Assembly: GCA_022786995.1 (NCBI GenBank)
Contig: JALFUW010000025.1
Span: 1-64,000, forward strand
Reading direction: 5' to 3'
From: Clostridiales bacterium
GTDB taxonomy: Bacteria > Bacillota > Clostridia > Oscillospirales > Oscillospiraceae
Length of the DNA: 64,000 nucleotides
Numbering within the stretch: the stretch's first letter is position 1; each line of letters begins with the position of its first letter. This document shows, piece after piece, positions 7,378 through 15,991 of this stretch. The notes below the pieces were generated by a model, which did no database searches, was not told where the DNA came from, and saw only the letters and a list, made by a program, of their open reading frames with translations. The translations under genes and the position numbers were made by a program.

Positions 7378-8586
7378 ATGGCCCAGAATGTACTGTCGAT
7401 TACCCAGCTGAATGAATACATCCGTGGAAAAATGGATACGGATCCGCTGCTGACACAAGTTGCTGTTCGAGGGGAAATCAGCAATTATAAGCTTTATCCA
7501 TCCGGACACCACTATTTCACACTGAAAGATGAGGGCAGCGCGTTAAGGTGCGTTCTGTTTAAGGGGAATGCGGCGAGGCTTCGCTTCCGGCCGGAAAACG
7601 GCATGAAAATTATCGCGATGGGGAAGGTGTCTGTTTATCCCAGAGACGGCGCCTATCAGCTGTACTGCACTGGGTTGACCATGGATGGTGTCGGCGACTT
7701 ATACGCGGCATTTGAGCAGCTTAAGAAAAAACTGGAGGCTCAGGGCTTGTTTGACCCGGCACATAAAAAACCGATCCCCAAATATCCGGGAACCATCGGA
7801 ATCATTACCAGTTCCGCCGGTGCGGCTGTTCACGATATGCTGCGAATTCTGAGAAAACGCTATCCGCTCAGTAAGGTTCGGCTGCTGCCTGTCCGGGTAC
7901 AGGGTGTGGAAGCACCTGGTGAGATTGCGGCGGCGATTGGATATGCCAATCATTACCGGCTTGCGGATTTGCTCATAGTTGGCCGGGGCGGTGGCTCCAT
8001 TGAAGATTTGTGGGCATTTAACGACGAGCGGGTTGCCTATGCCATTTATCATTCCGAAATTCCTGTGATCTCAGCGGTTGGACACGAGCCGGACGTTACA
8101 ATTTCCGATTATGTTGCAGACCTGCGGGCAGCAACGCCATCTAATGCAGCCGAGCTTGCTGTCCCGGATCAGGATGCCCTGCGGCAGAATTTGGACGCAA
8201 TGTCAAACGCCATGGTGTCCAGCCTGAGCCGGCAGGTGAAAGCGGCCCGCCAGCATTTGAAGGTTTTGTCCGCTTCGCAGGCACTGCGCAGTCCCACAGG
8301 ATATCTGGAGCAGAGAAGTCAGTCTGTGGAGCTGCTGAAAAACCGTCTGGTTGCAGCACAAAATCAGAATATCACCAGAGCCAGACAGCGCTACATTGCG
8401 CAAATCTCCAAGCTGGAGGCCATGAGCCCGCTGAAGGTATTGACACGGGGCTATTCCATGGCGCAGACGCAGAGGGGAGAAGTGGTTCGCTCGATCAACC
8501 AGGTAGAGCTGGGGGAACGAATCCGAATCAGACTCAGTGACGGTACTATTTCCGCAACGGTCATGAATAAGGAGGAAGGAAAATGA
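7378..8586 (+). CDS. xseA: Exodeoxyribonuclease VII large subunit
   Basis: Catalytic subunit of the single-strand exonuclease VII used in repair. 402 residues, typical length. The N-terminal OB-fold (SITQLNEYIRGKMDTDPLL, VRGEISNYKLYPSGHHYFTL) is followed by the nuclease core with GIITSSAGAAVHDMLRIL, GRGGGSIEDLWAFNDE and VGHEPDVTISDYVADLRA, and then a long coiled-coil that binds XseB. It begins one base after the preceding stop (TAAG ATG) and overlaps xseB by 4 bases, an operon arrangement seen across Firmicutes. Confidence 0.97.
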   Translation: MAQNVLSITQLNEYIRGKMDTDPLLTQVAVRGEISNYKLYPSGHHYFTLKDEGSALRCVLFKGNAARLRFRPENGMKIIAMGKVSVYPRDGAYQLYCTGLTMDGVGDLYAAFEQLKKKLEAQGLFDPAHKKPIPKYPGTIGIITSSAGAAVHDMLRILRKRYPLSKVRLLPVRVQGVEAPGEIAAAIGYANHYRLADLLIVGRGGGSIEDLWAFNDERVAYAIYHSEIPVISAVGHEPDVTISDYVADLRAATPSNAAELAVPDQDALRQNLDAMSNAMVSSLSRQVKAARQHLKVLSASQALRSPTGYLEQRSQSVELLKNRLVAAQNQNITRARQRYIAQISKLEAMSPLKVLTRGYSMAQTQRGEVVRSINQVELGERIRIRLSDGTISATVMNKEEGK

Positions 8587-8816
8587 ATCAGGAGAATCAG
8601 ACCTTTGAAGCATCCATGGCTCGGTTGGAGCAGATCGTTCGTGCAATGGAGCGGGGAGACGTGGCTCTGGAAGAATCACTGAAACTGTTCCAGGAGGGTA
8701 CCGAGCTGGTCAGAAACTGCCAGAAGCTGTTGGATGATGCCCAACTTCAGATTAAAAAGATCATGACGGCGCCGGATGGAAGCCCTGTAGAGGAGGAATT
8801 TCAGGATGAACCTTGA
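8583..8816 (+). CDS. xseB: Exodeoxyribonuclease VII small subunit
   Basis: 77-residue helical hairpin that binds the coiled-coil of XseA. Diagnostic are TFEASMARLEQIVRAMERGD and LEESLKLFQEGTELVRNCQ. The ATG overlaps the xseA stop in ATGA; GGAGGAAG at 8572-8579 is the ribosome site. The 3' end overlaps ispA by 11 bases. Confidence 0.96.
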   Translation: MNQENQTFEASMARLEQIVRAMERGDVALEESLKLFQEGTELVRNCQKLLDDAQLQIKKIMTAPDGSPVEEEFQDEP

Positions 8817-9681
8817 GAAGCAGTGCCATGAATACCGTGAGTATGTGGAGGGCTATCTGAAAGAGCACTACGAGGCCCTGTCAGACCAGCCCCAGAAGCT
8901 GCTGTTTGATGCCATGCAGTATAGTCTGATGGCGGGAGGAAAGCGTTTGCGTCCAATCCTTGCGTTTGAATTCTGCCGAATCTGCGGCAATGATTGGAAG
9001 GCAGCCGCGCCCTTTGCGGCCGCGATTGAAATGATCCATACTTATAGCCTGATTCACGACGATTTGCCCTGCATGGACAACGACGACTATCGTCGTGGAC
9101 GCCTGACCAACCACAAGGTGTATGGAGAAGGAATGGCGGTATTAGCAGGTGACGCGCTGCTGACGGACGCTTTCGGAATTGCGGCTTCCGCAAAGCTTCC
9201 CAGGCCAGAGGATATGGCAACTGCCATTGGCGTTCTTTCCGAATGTGCCGGTTCGATCGGAATGGTTGGCGGTCAGGTGCTGGATATCATGAGCGAAGAA
9301 CGGGAGCTGACTGAACAGGAGGTTCTGGATATCCAGAATCGGAAAACAGGCTGCCTGATCTCCGCTGCTTGTGCCCTCGGCGTTCTTGCGGGCGGCGGAA
9401 GTGAAAAGCAGCATGATGCTGCCTGCCAGTTTGCGGCAGGTCTTGGGCTGGCTTTTCAGATTCGTGACGATATGCTGGATGTGATCGGAACACAGGAGGA
9501 GCTTGGAAAGGCAACCGGTGTAGATTCTCAAAAAAACACATTTGTAAAACTTTATGGCCTAAAAAGATGTGAAGAATTGGTTGCATCCTATACAAATTAC
9601 GCAATCAAGGCACTAAATGCGTTTGCAGATCCCGGCATCTTAAAAGCGCTTGCAGCATCTCTGACAGATCGGAGAGTGTAG
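8806..9681 (+). CDS. ispA: Polyprenyl (farnesyl/geranylgeranyl) diphosphate synthase
   Basis: Condenses dimethylallyl diphosphate with isopentenyl diphosphate to short-chain prenyl diphosphates, precursors of undecaprenyl and quinone chains. 291 residues. The first aspartate-rich motif is DDLPCMDNDD (about residues 84-93), the second is IRDDMLD (about 219-225), with LMAGGKRLRPIL at 43-54. Position behind xseB is the conserved IspA neighbourhood; no dxs follows here, instead an alkD-like gene. Exact chain length cannot be read from sequence alone. Confidence 0.95.
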   Translation: MNLEKQCHEYREYVEGYLKEHYEALSDQPQKLLFDAMQYSLMAGGKRLRPILAFEFCRICGNDWKAAAPFAAAIEMIHTYSLIHDDLPCMDNDDYRRGRLTNHKVYGEGMAVLAGDALLTDAFGIAASAKLPRPEDMATAIGVLSECAGSIGMVGGQVLDIMSEERELTEQEVLDIQNRKTGCLISAACALGVLAGGGSEKQHDAACQFAAGLGLAFQIRDDMLDVIGTQEELGKATGVDSQKNTFVKLYGLKRCEELVASYTNYAIKALNAFADPGILKALAASLTDRRV

Positions 9682-9682
9682 T

Positions 9683-10360
9683 GTGCTCTCAAGTCAGCTT
9701 CTCGATGTTCTATACGAAAACCAGGATGAAACGTACAGGCAGATGCAGATCAGGCTGCTCCCAAATCTGGAACCTGATTCCATTATCGGCGTAAGAACGC
9801 CTGTGTTACGTTCAATCGCCGGGCAGCTGGAGGATGCTTCTGTTTTTCTGGATAGCCTTCCTCATCGTTTCTTTGAAGAAAACCAGATCCACAGCTTTCT
9901 TATCGAGCTGGAAAAGAATTTTGATGTGGCTGTTTCAGAAATTGAAGGTTTTTTACCGTTTGTCGATAACTGGGCAACATGCGATCAGCTCAGGCCAAGA
10001 TGCTTTCAAAGGAACCGGCGGAAGCTTTTGCCGTATATCCGTAAATGGATTGCTTCCGATGAGACGTATACGATTCGCTTTGGTGTTGGTATGCTGATGG
10101 TTCATTTTTTGGATGAGGATTTTGAGGCATCCCTTTTGGAACTGCCTGCGGGGGTGCATTCAGAGGAATACTATGTTCGAATGATGATTGCGTGGTATTT
10201 TGCAACCGCGCTTGCAAAGCAATATGATGCCGCTCTTCCGTATATCAGCGGTTACAGGCTTGATAAATGGACGCATAACAAGACGATTCAGAAGGCAATT
10301 GAAAGCAATCGGGTTGCGCCGGAGCATAAACAAGAGTTGGTTGGATATCGCCTGAAATAG
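9683..10360 (+). CDS. DNA alkylation repair (AlkD-like) HEAT-repeat protein
   Basis: 225-residue all-helical protein of the AlkD/AlkC-like superfamily, which removes alkylated purines without base flipping. Features seen are GVRTPVLRSIAGQL near residue 34, FVDNWATCDQLRPRCF (the conserved NWxTCD segment) and KWTHNKTIQKAIES near the end. The start is GTG 9683, one base after the ispA stop, with GGAG at 9671-9674. It is last in the operon and ends six bases before a strong bidirectional terminator. Glycosylase activity is inferred from family; catalytic details differ among members. Confidence 0.85.
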   Translation: MLSSQLLDVLYENQDETYRQMQIRLLPNLEPDSIIGVRTPVLRSIAGQLEDASVFLDSLPHRFFEENQIHSFLIELEKNFDVAVSEIEGFLPFVDNWATCDQLRPRCFQRNRRKLLPYIRKWIASDETYTIRFGVGMLMVHFLDEDFEASLLELPAGVHSEEYYVRMMIAWYFATALAKQYDAALPYISGYRLDKWTHNKTIQKAIESNRVAPEHKQELVGYRLK

Positions 10361-10365
10361 AAACA

Positions 10366-10401
10366 AGTCTGGAAGAGGAAACCCCTTCCAGACTGTTTTT
10401 T
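10366..10401. terminator. Bidirectional terminator between convergent operons
   Basis: AGTCTGGAAG (10366-10375) and CTTCCAGACT (10385-10394) form a 10-bp stem, followed on the plus strand by G and six T (10396-10401). The plus-strand T-run overlaps the minus-strand stop codon of aroF at 10400-10402. It serves the nusB operon and, in reverse, aroF. Confidence 0.9.
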
Positions 10402-11431
10402 ATATTTGTTCGGCAATTTCCTGAACCAGACGTTCTGTTTCATTCCAACCAATACAGGGATCGGTGATGGACTTTCCGTAGATGCCCTCGCCGATTTTCT
10501 GACAGCCGTTTTCCAGATAGGACTCGATCATAAATCCCTTTACCATAGAGCGTATCTCGGCGCTATGGCGGCAGGTATAGAGAACATCCTTGCAAATTCT
10601 CGGCTGCTGATCGTATTTCTTGGCGGAGTTAGAATGGTTTGCGTCTACAATCAGAGCCATATTCTGAAGGCCCTTGGCCCGATATGCCTGATTGAGAAAT
10701 TCCAAATCCTCATAGTGGTAGTTGGGATGGGCTTCACCATGCTTATTCACATAGCCACGAAGAATTGCATGGGCCAGGGGATTTCCAGTGGTTTCCACCT
10801 CCCAGCCCCGGTAGATAAAGGTGTGAGGACTTTGCGCTGCCAGAATGGAATTGAGCATCACAGAGATATCACCGCTGGTAGGATTCTTCATACCGACCGG
10901 GACAGAAATTCCGCTGGACGTCAGCCGATGCTCCTGATTCTCCACGCTTCTGGCGCCGACAGCAACATAGGAAAGCAGATCTGACAGGTAGCGGTAATTG
11001 TCGGGATAGAGCATTTCGTCAGCGGTAGACAATCCAGTGCTTGCCAATACGTTTGTGTGAAGCCGGCGAATGGCAATTACACCCTGAAGCATGTCCGATT
11101 TCTGTTCAGGATCCGGCTGATGAAGCAATCCCTTATACCCAGCGCCAGTCGTGCGGGGTTTGTTGGTATATACTCGGGGAATCAGGATTAACCTGTCCGA
11201 AACGACCTCCTGGAGCTTCGCCAGACGCTGGCAATAATCAAGAACGGCATCTTCCCGATCAGCAGAACAAGGCCCGACAATCAGGACCATTTTGTCGCTG
11301 TGTCCAGTGAATATGTCGGCAATTTCCGCATCCCGTGCTTCTTTGAGGCGAGACAGCTCAGCGGTCAGCGGATATTGTTCTTTGATTTCTTTTGGAACCG
11401 GCAGCTTCCGATTAAAGTGCATGTTTTTCAT
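10400..11431 (-). CDS. aroF: 3-deoxy-7-phosphoheptulonate (DAHP) synthase, class I
   Basis: First step of the shikimate pathway, from phosphoenolpyruvate and erythrose 4-phosphate. 343 residues, matching AroF/AroG/AroH-type (class I-alpha) enzymes; VLIVGPCSADREDAVLDYCQ, the KPRTTGAGYKG phosphoenolpyruvate loop, GARSVENQEHR, SGDISVMLNSILAAQ and IVDANHSNS are seen. ATG 11431 is preceded by AAAGGA about 10 bases upstream. It stands 30 bases downstream of the 5'-nucleotidase gene on the same strand. Which aromatic amino acid inhibits it cannot be decided here. Confidence 0.96.
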   Translation of the reverse strand: MKNMHFNRKLPVPKEIKEQYPLTAELSRLKEARDAEIADIFTGHSDKMVLIVGPCSADREDAVLDYCQRLAKLQEVVSDRLILIPRVYTNKPRTTGAGYKGLLHQPDPEQKSDMLQGVIAIRRLHTNVLASTGLSTADEMLYPDNYRYLSDLLSYVAVGARSVENQEHRLTSSGISVPVGMKNPTSGDISVMLNSILAAQSPHTFIYRGWEVETTGNPLAHAILRGYVNKHGEAHPNYHYEDLEFLNQAYRAKGLQNMALIVDANHSNSAKKYDQQPRICKDVLYTCRHSAEIRSMVKGFMIESYLENGCQKIGEGIYGKSITDPCIGWNETERLVQEIAEQI

Positions 11432-11461
11432 ATTTTTTTCGTCCTTTTCTATATTACCGTT

Positions 11462-13468
11462 TTATTCGGGCTTTTTTCGCATATAAACAATCAGGCCAAA
11501 GATTGCTGCCAGAGACACGATGGCGATTACCAGCGGCAAGACAGGGAAGGGAGCAGACTCCGCTTCCACGGGGAGCTTTTCTACAGTCTCCGCAGGTGCG
11601 GTTTCGGTAACTTCCGTTGGAACAGTGACTTCCTCACTTGGCATTGGATCGTGTTTTCCTTCGGCAAATACAATTCGCCCGGAGCCATTGACTGCCCCAT
11701 AGTCAATCCCAAAGCTGGGGTACTTCTCCAGCAGCGGGGAATTCGATGCCTTGACGGTGTTATCTTCAAATGCCTGTACATAGTTCGCAAGAACCATATA
11801 ACCCCGCATGACATAATCAATCACATTGACCCCAGAGGACAACATAGTATACCCGTTTCCGGAATTTCTGAGGATATAATCGGAGCCTGCAATCCGATAA
11901 TTGGCTTGCGTATCCAGCGGTTTCCAGCCATCCGTGGCCTTGTCATAGATTTCTACGTCGTGAACGCGGTATCCATCAGTTGGGCCGCCAATCCACATGA
12001 AGCCATCGTCGCTTTTCTGCGTGGAATCCGGCCATTGGGTATCCACTTGATAACGGATGCCTGAAACTTGCAAAAAACCATTGCATTCTTCTCCGCTTCC
12101 GGCACGACGAGCGCCCCATTCCAGTGCATCCAGAAGCTGCTGCCCGGTTATGATCTGCAAACAGACAGAATCGCTGAAGGGTTGGATATTCTTGCAGGTT
12201 TTGTAGGTCATGGCACCCTTGATCGACTCATTTCGAATCCCGCCACCATACACGATTGCACCATCCACATTCATACCCATTTGATCAAACAGATAATAAA
12301 GTGCGTCCGCTGCGAAGTCGCCGGTATTGGTCTCCTGCATGCAAGCAAGCTGCTTTCCATCCTCAGAGGAGTTTTCAAGAACGACGTTTGTTTCTCCAAT
12401 CTTCTGTTTCAATGCCAGATTGACTTTTTTAATCCACTGATTCTTTTGCGCGGCAATGGTGTAATCAATCGGCCAATCTGGCCCACCGTATAGTTCGGAA
12501 GAGAGCTGATAACCAACGATCTGAGAGGTCTTGGAGCCATCCTTGTTGGTGACGGTTTTCTGCAGTTCATTGCAATCTATGAGATCGGAACGAATTTCGC
12601 CGGTTTCGTAGTCGATAATCATAATCCCGACCTTATTCAGATTTTCCCCGGCCTGTGTCAGAAGGGTAGTCGTTCCATTGGCGCTGAGCACCTGCTTTTG
12701 CCTTATCATGCTATGGGAGTGCCCATCGATGAAGGCATCCAGACCGCTGACATTTTCAATCACTTCTTCACTTGTCCAGGGAGAGGAGGATGGATCGTCA
12801 CCCAGGTGGCCTACAGCGATGACTTTGGTAGCACCGGCTTTGCGGACGGCATTTACCGTATTCTGAACCTCGTCATATAGGGCCTTTCCATTATCACTGC
12901 CGGAAATTTCATAACAGAAATTGCCATTATCATCCTGGAAATGGGCAGGTGCAGCATTCAGGATCGTTTCAGGCGTTGTAATCCCGATAAAAGCCACAAT
13001 TTCTTTTCCAAAATGGTAAGCGTGAAAAGGTTCCAGCAGCCGCTCTCCGCGAACGCCATCTGACTGATGATAAAAGTTACAGGAAAGGTAGGGAAACTCC
13101 GCTTCCTGTGTGCGCTTCAAAAAGGTATCCATTCCGTAATCAAAATCATGGTTTCCCGGGACTGCCAGATCAAAACCGGCTTTGTTCATCAGCTGTACAA
13201 TGGTCGCACCCTTATCCAGTGATCCGAATTCTGTCCCTTGCAGATGGTCTCCGGCATCCACAAGAAGAACATAGCGGTATTCTTTTTCCAACTGTTTTTT
13301 GATTGCCCCAATGGTGTCATAGCTCAAGGGGCGGTCTATATTGGCGTGGGCATCATTGATGTACAGTATCACAATATCATTGGATTTGCCTTCATCCAAG
13401 GCGGATACAGGAACACACAATATGGCAATCAGCATCACGGAGCAAAGGAATGAAAACAGTTTCCGCAT
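11462..13468 (-). CDS. Surface-anchored 5'-nucleotidase/UshA-like metallophosphoesterase
   Basis: 668-residue exported protein. Signal peptide at 1-24 (RKLFSFLCSVMLIAILCVPVSA), calcineurin-like metallophosphoesterase domain with NDAHAN, DAGDHLQG, PGNHDFDYG, VGHLGDD and DGHSH (about 30-260), a 5'-nucleotidase C-terminal domain, then a proline/glutamate-rich linker and a membrane span (PVLPLVIAIVSLAAIFGLIV) with a short KKPE tail as anchor. Likely dephosphorylates extracellular nucleotides. ATG 13468 is chosen for GGAGGG at 13476-13482; the frame is open further upstream without support. The first histidine motif is NDAHA rather than the usual NDTHG. Confidence 0.9.
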   Translation of the reverse strand: MRKLFSFLCSVMLIAILCVPVSALDEGKSNDIVILYINDAHANIDRPLSYDTIGAIKKQLEKEYRYVLLVDAGDHLQGTEFGSLDKGATIVQLMNKAGFDLAVPGNHDFDYGMDTFLKRTQEAEFPYLSCNFYHQSDGVRGERLLEPFHAYHFGKEIVAFIGITTPETILNAAPAHFQDDNGNFCYEISGSDNGKALYDEVQNTVNAVRKAGATKVIAVGHLGDDPSSSPWTSEEVIENVSGLDAFIDGHSHSMIRQKQVLSANGTTTLLTQAGENLNKVGIMIIDYETGEIRSDLIDCNELQKTVTNKDGSKTSQIVGYQLSSELYGGPDWPIDYTIAAQKNQWIKKVNLALKQKIGETNVVLENSSEDGKQLACMQETNTGDFAADALYYLFDQMGMNVDGAIVYGGGIRNESIKGAMTYKTCKNIQPFSDSVCLQIITGQQLLDALEWGARRAGSGEECNGFLQVSGIRYQVDTQWPDSTQKSDDGFMWIGGPTDGYRVHDVEIYDKATDGWKPLDTQANYRIAGSDYILRNSGNGYTMLSSGVNVIDYVMRGYMVLANYVQAFEDNTVKASNSPLLEKYPSFGIDYGAVNGSGRIVFAEGKHDPMPSEEVTVPTEVTETAPAETVEKLPVEAESAPFPVLPLVIAIVSLAAIFGLIVYMRKKPE

Positions 13469-13561
13469 GACGTAATCCCTCCTTTTTCGACACTGGTATT
13501 TTACACCATTTCGTCGCAAAAGGGAAGTCCTGAAAAAGAGAATGCGCTATTATTTCACATA

Positions 13562-13590
13562 TGGACAACGCCATGGTTTTATGCTATTCT
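13562..13590 (+). promoter_or_regulatory. Promoter of the GH25 lipoprotein gene
   Basis: TGGACA (13562-13567), 17-base spacer and TATTCT (13585-13590), about 46 bases before the chosen start codon. Confidence 0.5.
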
Positions 13591-13636
13591 ATTGATGATA
13601 TTTTGGGAATTCCTCGCAAAGGAAATGGTAAAGAGT

Positions 13637-15220
13637 ATGAAAAATAGAGCTATTCTTCGCATGACAGCGGCTTTCTTGATTTTGTTCATTTGCAGTAGCT
13701 GCCTGTTTGGCTGCGGTAAGAAAAAAAGGGTGACAAAAGAGACGGAGGATACCACCTACGGTATCGATGTTGCCCGGTATCAGGGAACAATTGACTGGAA
13801 TGAGGTCGCCCAATCCGGGGTAGATTTTGCGATGATCCGGGTTGGATATCGCGGGCAGACCGACGGCATCATAAAGGAAGATCCCAACGGACGCTACAAT
13901 CTGCAGGAAGCTACAAAAGCCGGAATCAAGATTGGCGCGTATTTCTTCTCAACTGCCGTTTCCGAAGAAGAGGCAAAAGAAGAAGCGGCGTGGATGGGGG
14001 AGATTCTGGCAAAATACCCCATCACATACCCAGTGGTCTATGACTGTGAAGGGTTTCGGGAGACTTCCAGCAGACAGTACGCGATGAGCAAGCGCGAAAG
14101 AACGGATGCCGCATTGGCGTTTCTTGCGGCCATTGAGCGCCTTGGCTATGAAGGCATGTTTTACGCATCAAAAGGCGACATGGAATTTGACAATCACTGG
14201 GAAACTTCAAGAATTGAGGACAAATACAAAATATGGGTAGCACAATATCCGGCAGAACCGCATCCCCAGACGGAGGTATCCAGCTACGCGCAGACACATC
14301 ATATGTGGCAGTATTCCACAACGGGTTCTGTGCCGGGCATTTCTCTGCCTGTTGATTTGAATATCGCTTATTTTGGATATGATGGCATCGAACCGGCGCA
14401 AGACAAGACGCCTCCGGAGGAAGCGGAAGCGGATATCGAAGCCATGATGGACTTTACGCCGGTGTCGGAGGAGGTAACCGCCAAGGACGAAACGAATCTG
14501 CGTGATATCCCCAGTCAGGGTGATGACAGCCATGTGATGTGCACACTGAAAAACGGCGAAATCGTCAAGCGAATTGCAATCAGCAGCAGTGGATGGTCAA
14601 AGGTTGCATATGGGGAGAATATCTATTATGCTGTCTCCAGCTATTTAACGACGGATTTGAGCGTGAAACCTGCGGAAACAGAGGAAGATGATGGCATTCA
14701 GACGAAGTTTTCGCCAGTTAATGAAAGTGTTACCGCAAAGAAGCTGGTAAATCTCAGGAAACTGCCCAGCGTGGAGCATGAAGACGCGACTGTAATAGCG
14801 CAGCTAAAGCACGGCGATATTGCGACACGGGTTGGTATCAGTGATAATGGGTGGTCAAAGCTGAACTATCAAGGTGAAACCTGTTATGCCGTCAGCAGTT
14901 ATCTGGAACCGTTAGGACAGAGCACAGTGGCACCATCTTCAGAACAAACCGAAGATGATGCTTCTGCCGCCGAATCGTCGCCCATCGGCGAAATTCAAAC
15001 GCAGTTTGAGCCGATACAGGATCGTGTTACCGCAAAGGTTGAAGTGAACCTGCGTTCATTGCCCAGCGTGGAGGATCCGCGCTGTGTTGTAGTCGCCACT
15101 CTAAAAAACGGTGAGGTTGTCACGCGCAATGGTATCAACCGTGATGTGGGCTGGTCCAGAGTTGAGTACTATGGTCAGATTTTGTACTGCGTCAGTAACT
15201 ATCTGACTGCCGCGGAATAG
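13637..15220 (+). CDS. GH25 lysozyme-like lipoprotein with three SH3-like repeats
   Basis: 527-residue cell-wall hydrolase candidate. A lipoprotein signal ends in LFGC (about residue 26). The GH25 domain (about 40-240) has the catalytic-site strands YGIDVARYQG and YPVVYDCEG, retaining the DxE pair. Three similar repeats of about 65 residues follow, each with the pattern VTAK..VNLR..PS and GWS..Y, typical of bacterial SH3 (SH3b) wall-binding domains, joined by acidic linkers. Start is ATG 13637 (MKNRAIL); ATG 13625 is an alternative, and the more upstream ATG at 13592 is too close to the promoter. It probably cleaves peptidoglycan at the outer membrane face of the cell envelope. Confidence 0.88.
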   Translation: MKNRAILRMTAAFLILFICSSCLFGCGKKKRVTKETEDTTYGIDVARYQGTIDWNEVAQSGVDFAMIRVGYRGQTDGIIKEDPNGRYNLQEATKAGIKIGAYFFSTAVSEEEAKEEAAWMGEILAKYPITYPVVYDCEGFRETSSRQYAMSKRERTDAALAFLAAIERLGYEGMFYASKGDMEFDNHWETSRIEDKYKIWVAQYPAEPHPQTEVSSYAQTHHMWQYSTTGSVPGISLPVDLNIAYFGYDGIEPAQDKTPPEEAEADIEAMMDFTPVSEEVTAKDETNLRDIPSQGDDSHVMCTLKNGEIVKRIAISSSGWSKVAYGENIYYAVSSYLTTDLSVKPAETEEDDGIQTKFSPVNESVTAKKLVNLRKLPSVEHEDATVIAQLKHGDIATRVGISDNGWSKLNYQGETCYAVSSYLEPLGQSTVAPSSEQTEDDASAAESSPIGEIQTQFEPIQDRVTAKVEVNLRSLPSVEDPRCVVVATLKNGEVVTRNGINRDVGWSRVEYYGQILYCVSNYLTAAE

Positions 15221-15229
15221 GGGAGTATT

Positions 15230-15742
15230 GTGATACAAATTCGAAGAGGGACAATGCAGGACATGGAGCCGTTTATTGAATTGATGGCTCATGTCAGGCG
15301 GAACATGGAGCATAAGGAATGGTTGTATCTTGACCCGCCTGAGGAAGTGCGAAAAATGCTGCACAATGGTACCATGTCTCTATGGGTTGCAGTCGATAAC
15401 AAACGGATCGTGGGTGCATTTGATGCGCTGAAGCCCAAGCTCGCGCCGTTTAATTATGGCTATACCATTGGCCTTACCGAAGAAGACCTGCTGCGGGTAG
15501 TTAACATGGATACCGCAGTTGTGCATCCAGATTACCGTGGACATGGCTTGCAGCAGCGCCTGATGCAATGTGCGCAGATGGATCTGGTTGAATCGGGCGA
15601 ACGTATTCTGATGTGTACAGTGCATCCGCAGAATCAATTCAGTCTCAATAATGTACTTTCACAAGGATACAGGATTTGCAGGACTATGCCTATGTATGGA
15701 TCCATACGCCATGTGTTGAGAAAAGACATTGGTTCGTGGTAA
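15230..15742 (+). CDS. GNAT family N-acetyltransferase
   Basis: 170 residues with the GNAT fold: an N-terminal IQIRRGTMQDMEPFIELM, and the acetyl-CoA loop as VVHPDYRGHGLQQRLMQ (about 101-117; R-G-x-G-L). The substrate is not predictable. The start is GTG 15230 nine bases after the GH25 stop, with GGGAG at 15221-15225. The stop TAA (15740-15742) coincides with the left end of a 152-base inverted-repeat element, so the original C-terminus may have differed. Confidence 0.88.
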   Translation: MIQIRRGTMQDMEPFIELMAHVRRNMEHKEWLYLDPPEEVRKMLHNGTMSLWVAVDNKRIVGAFDALKPKLAPFNYGYTIGLTEEDLLRVVNMDTAVVHPDYRGHGLQQRLMQCAQMDLVESGERILMCTVHPQNQFSLNNVLSQGYRICRTMPMYGSIRHVLRKDIGSW

Positions 15743-15891
15743 CGATTCAGGCGCCCCGTCCAAACGGGCCGGATTTGCGCAAAATGTGGAATGATTCCAG
15801 ATTGCCCAGATGCCGTGCATTGGCGCTGTGGATAGATTCTCACTGCCGGCCATGTGGAAAAACGCGTCTTTTCCCGGCTGCTGAATCGTTA
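15740..15891. repeat. 152-bp TA-ended inverted-repeat element at the GNAT stop codon
   Basis: Perfect 11-bp terminal inverted repeats, TAACGATTCAG (15740-15750) and CTGAATCGTTA (15881-15891). Inside are CCCGT/ACGGG (15755-15768), the palindromes TTTGCGCAAA (15774-15783) and TGGAATGATTCCA (15787-15799), and GGAAAA/TTTTCC (15856-15874), so the strand can fold as a multi-branched structure closed by the terminal stem. The ends are TA, and the left TA is part of the GNAT stop TAA. It could be a non-autonomous mobile element or a structured RNA. No coding gene is seen in 15743-15991. Confidence 0.65.
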
Positions 15892-15914
15892 CAAAAAATG
15901 ATTATTTCTGACAG

Positions 15915-15943
15915 CCACTCCGCTTTTCGCGGAGTGGTTTTTT
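15915..15943 (+). terminator. Intrinsic terminator before the spoIIIA operon
   Basis: CCACTCCGC (15915-15923) and GCGGAGTGG (15929-15937), loop of five bases, followed by six T (15938-15943). It ends the GH25-GNAT transcript. Confidence 0.92.
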
Positions 15944-15991
15944 GTGCTACTTCCGTTTCGGGGCGCATAGTCTATGGCAGGAGTGATGCAA

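Noticed and set aside
15740-15891. Cobalamin or other known riboswitch
   Set aside because: None of the conserved boxes of the riboswitch classes I know is present, and the next gene is a sporulation ATPase separated by a terminator.
15946-15973. Sigma-E promoter for spoIIIA (GCTACTT, 13 bases, CATAGTCT)
   Set aside because: The transcript would start at about 15980, inside the ribosome site of spoIIIAA, and the boxes are imperfect; the real promoter remains unidentified.
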